A stretch of 13,611 nucleotides of DNA from an archaeon (GTDB lineage: Archaea > Thermoproteota > Nitrososphaeria > Nitrososphaerales > UBA183): contig JAJYNM010000006.1 of NCBI GenBank assembly GCA_021786335.1, positions 1 to 13,611 of the forward strand. Direction: 5' to 3'. The translations under genes and the position numbers were made by a program. The notes under the pieces are model-generated. The model ran no database searches and was not told where the DNA came from. It saw only the letters and a list, made by a program, of their open reading frames with translations. Positions 13,500-13,611 of this stretch are shown in pieces. Every line of letters starts with the position of its first letter. Position 1 is the first letter of the stretch.

Positions 13500-13611
13500 C
13501 TTTCCCGGTTAGGTGCTGTGTTGCACGACTTGACCTTGTGATCGAATGATTTTGGTTCAAGTATGCTTCTACCTGTCGGATGCTCTCCAACTTCATGTCA
13601 ACGACAGGCAG
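13495..13611 (-). CDS. Possible 3' end of an upstream minus-strand gene (partial)
   Basis: A minus-strand frame is open from the right edge to a TAA at 13495-13497 (38 codons). It reads LPVVDMKLESIRQVEAYL, then a basic/polar end finishing in LTGKA. The first half looks like an amphipathic helix and is plausible protein. It may be the C-terminus of the gene preceding uL3, or a 33-residue ORF starting at its internal ATG. I do not recognise it, and so short a frame can occur by chance. Confidence 0.3.
   Translation of the reverse strand: MPVVDMKLESIRQVEAYLNQNHSITRSSRATQHLTGKA

Noticed and set aside
13479..13500. GGTTCGCAC-like stretch resembling a tRNA T-arm near the right end
   Set aside because: There is no matching acceptor stem, anticodon arm or CCA-side pairing around it.
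1..13611. CRISPR array, insertion sequence, prophage, toxin-antitoxin or other defence system
   Set aside because: No direct repeats with spacers, transposase, integrase or defence-type domains were seen. Apart from the helicase start, the genes are metabolic, ribosomal or regulatory.

Overview
The window is archaeal chromosomal DNA. The ribosomal proteins uL3, uL4, uL23, uL2 and uS19 are archaeal in length and motifs and lie in the archaeal S10-cluster order. Several genes have T-rich TATA-like elements only about 27-32 nt before the start codon, which fits leaderless or nearly leaderless archaeal transcripts. TTG and GTG starts are frequent, and GC content looks fairly high by eye. The lineage cannot be fixed by reading alone. 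A Thermoproteota relative (Nitrososphaeria-like) is my tentative guess, and Thermoplasmatota is not excluded. A 2-oxoacid dehydrogenase complex instead of only ferredoxin oxidoreductases suggests an aerobic or facultatively aerobic life.

Layout. (1) Positions 1-1007, minus strand: N-terminal part of an Lhr-type superfamily 2 helicase that runs off the left edge. (2) Positions 1008-1292: divergent intergenic region with a promoter and a small inverted repeat. (3) Positions 1293-8249, plus strand: a lipoate / 2-oxoacid dehydrogenase locus. It consists of an HTH regulator with a C-terminal Cys/His cluster, lipA overlapping it, a single-chain E1 (alpha and beta fused), E2, E3, and lipB overlapping E3. 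E2 and E3 each have their own TATA-like element, and inverted repeats lie upstream of both. (4) Positions 8288-9889, plus strand: a 1-pyrroline-5-carboxylate dehydrogenase-like aldehyde dehydrogenase with its own promoter. (5) Positions 9890-13447, minus strand: uL3-uL4-uL23-uL2-uS19 packed with almost no spacing, followed by a small unknown membrane protein that ends exactly where the aldehyde dehydrogenase gene ends. (6) Right edge: an open frame, probably the 3' end of another minus-strand gene.

How it works together. LipB would put an octanoyl group on the lipoyl lysine (K41) of E2, and LipA would insert two sulfurs to give lipoyl-E2. E1 would decarboxylate a 2-oxoacid and acylate the lipoyl arm, E2 would pass the acyl group to CoA, and E3 would reoxidise the arm with NAD+. 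The locus therefore encodes a complete enzyme complex plus its cofactor-attachment pathway. The sequence does not settle the substrate (pyruvate or branched-chain 2-oxoacids). No CRISPR array, mobile element, tRNA, rRNA or defence system was seen. The most notable points are the fused E1, the canonical LipA/LipB pair in an archaeon, the Cys/His-bearing regulator joined to lipA, the inverted repeats at promoters, and a ribosomal operon that breaks off after uS19.
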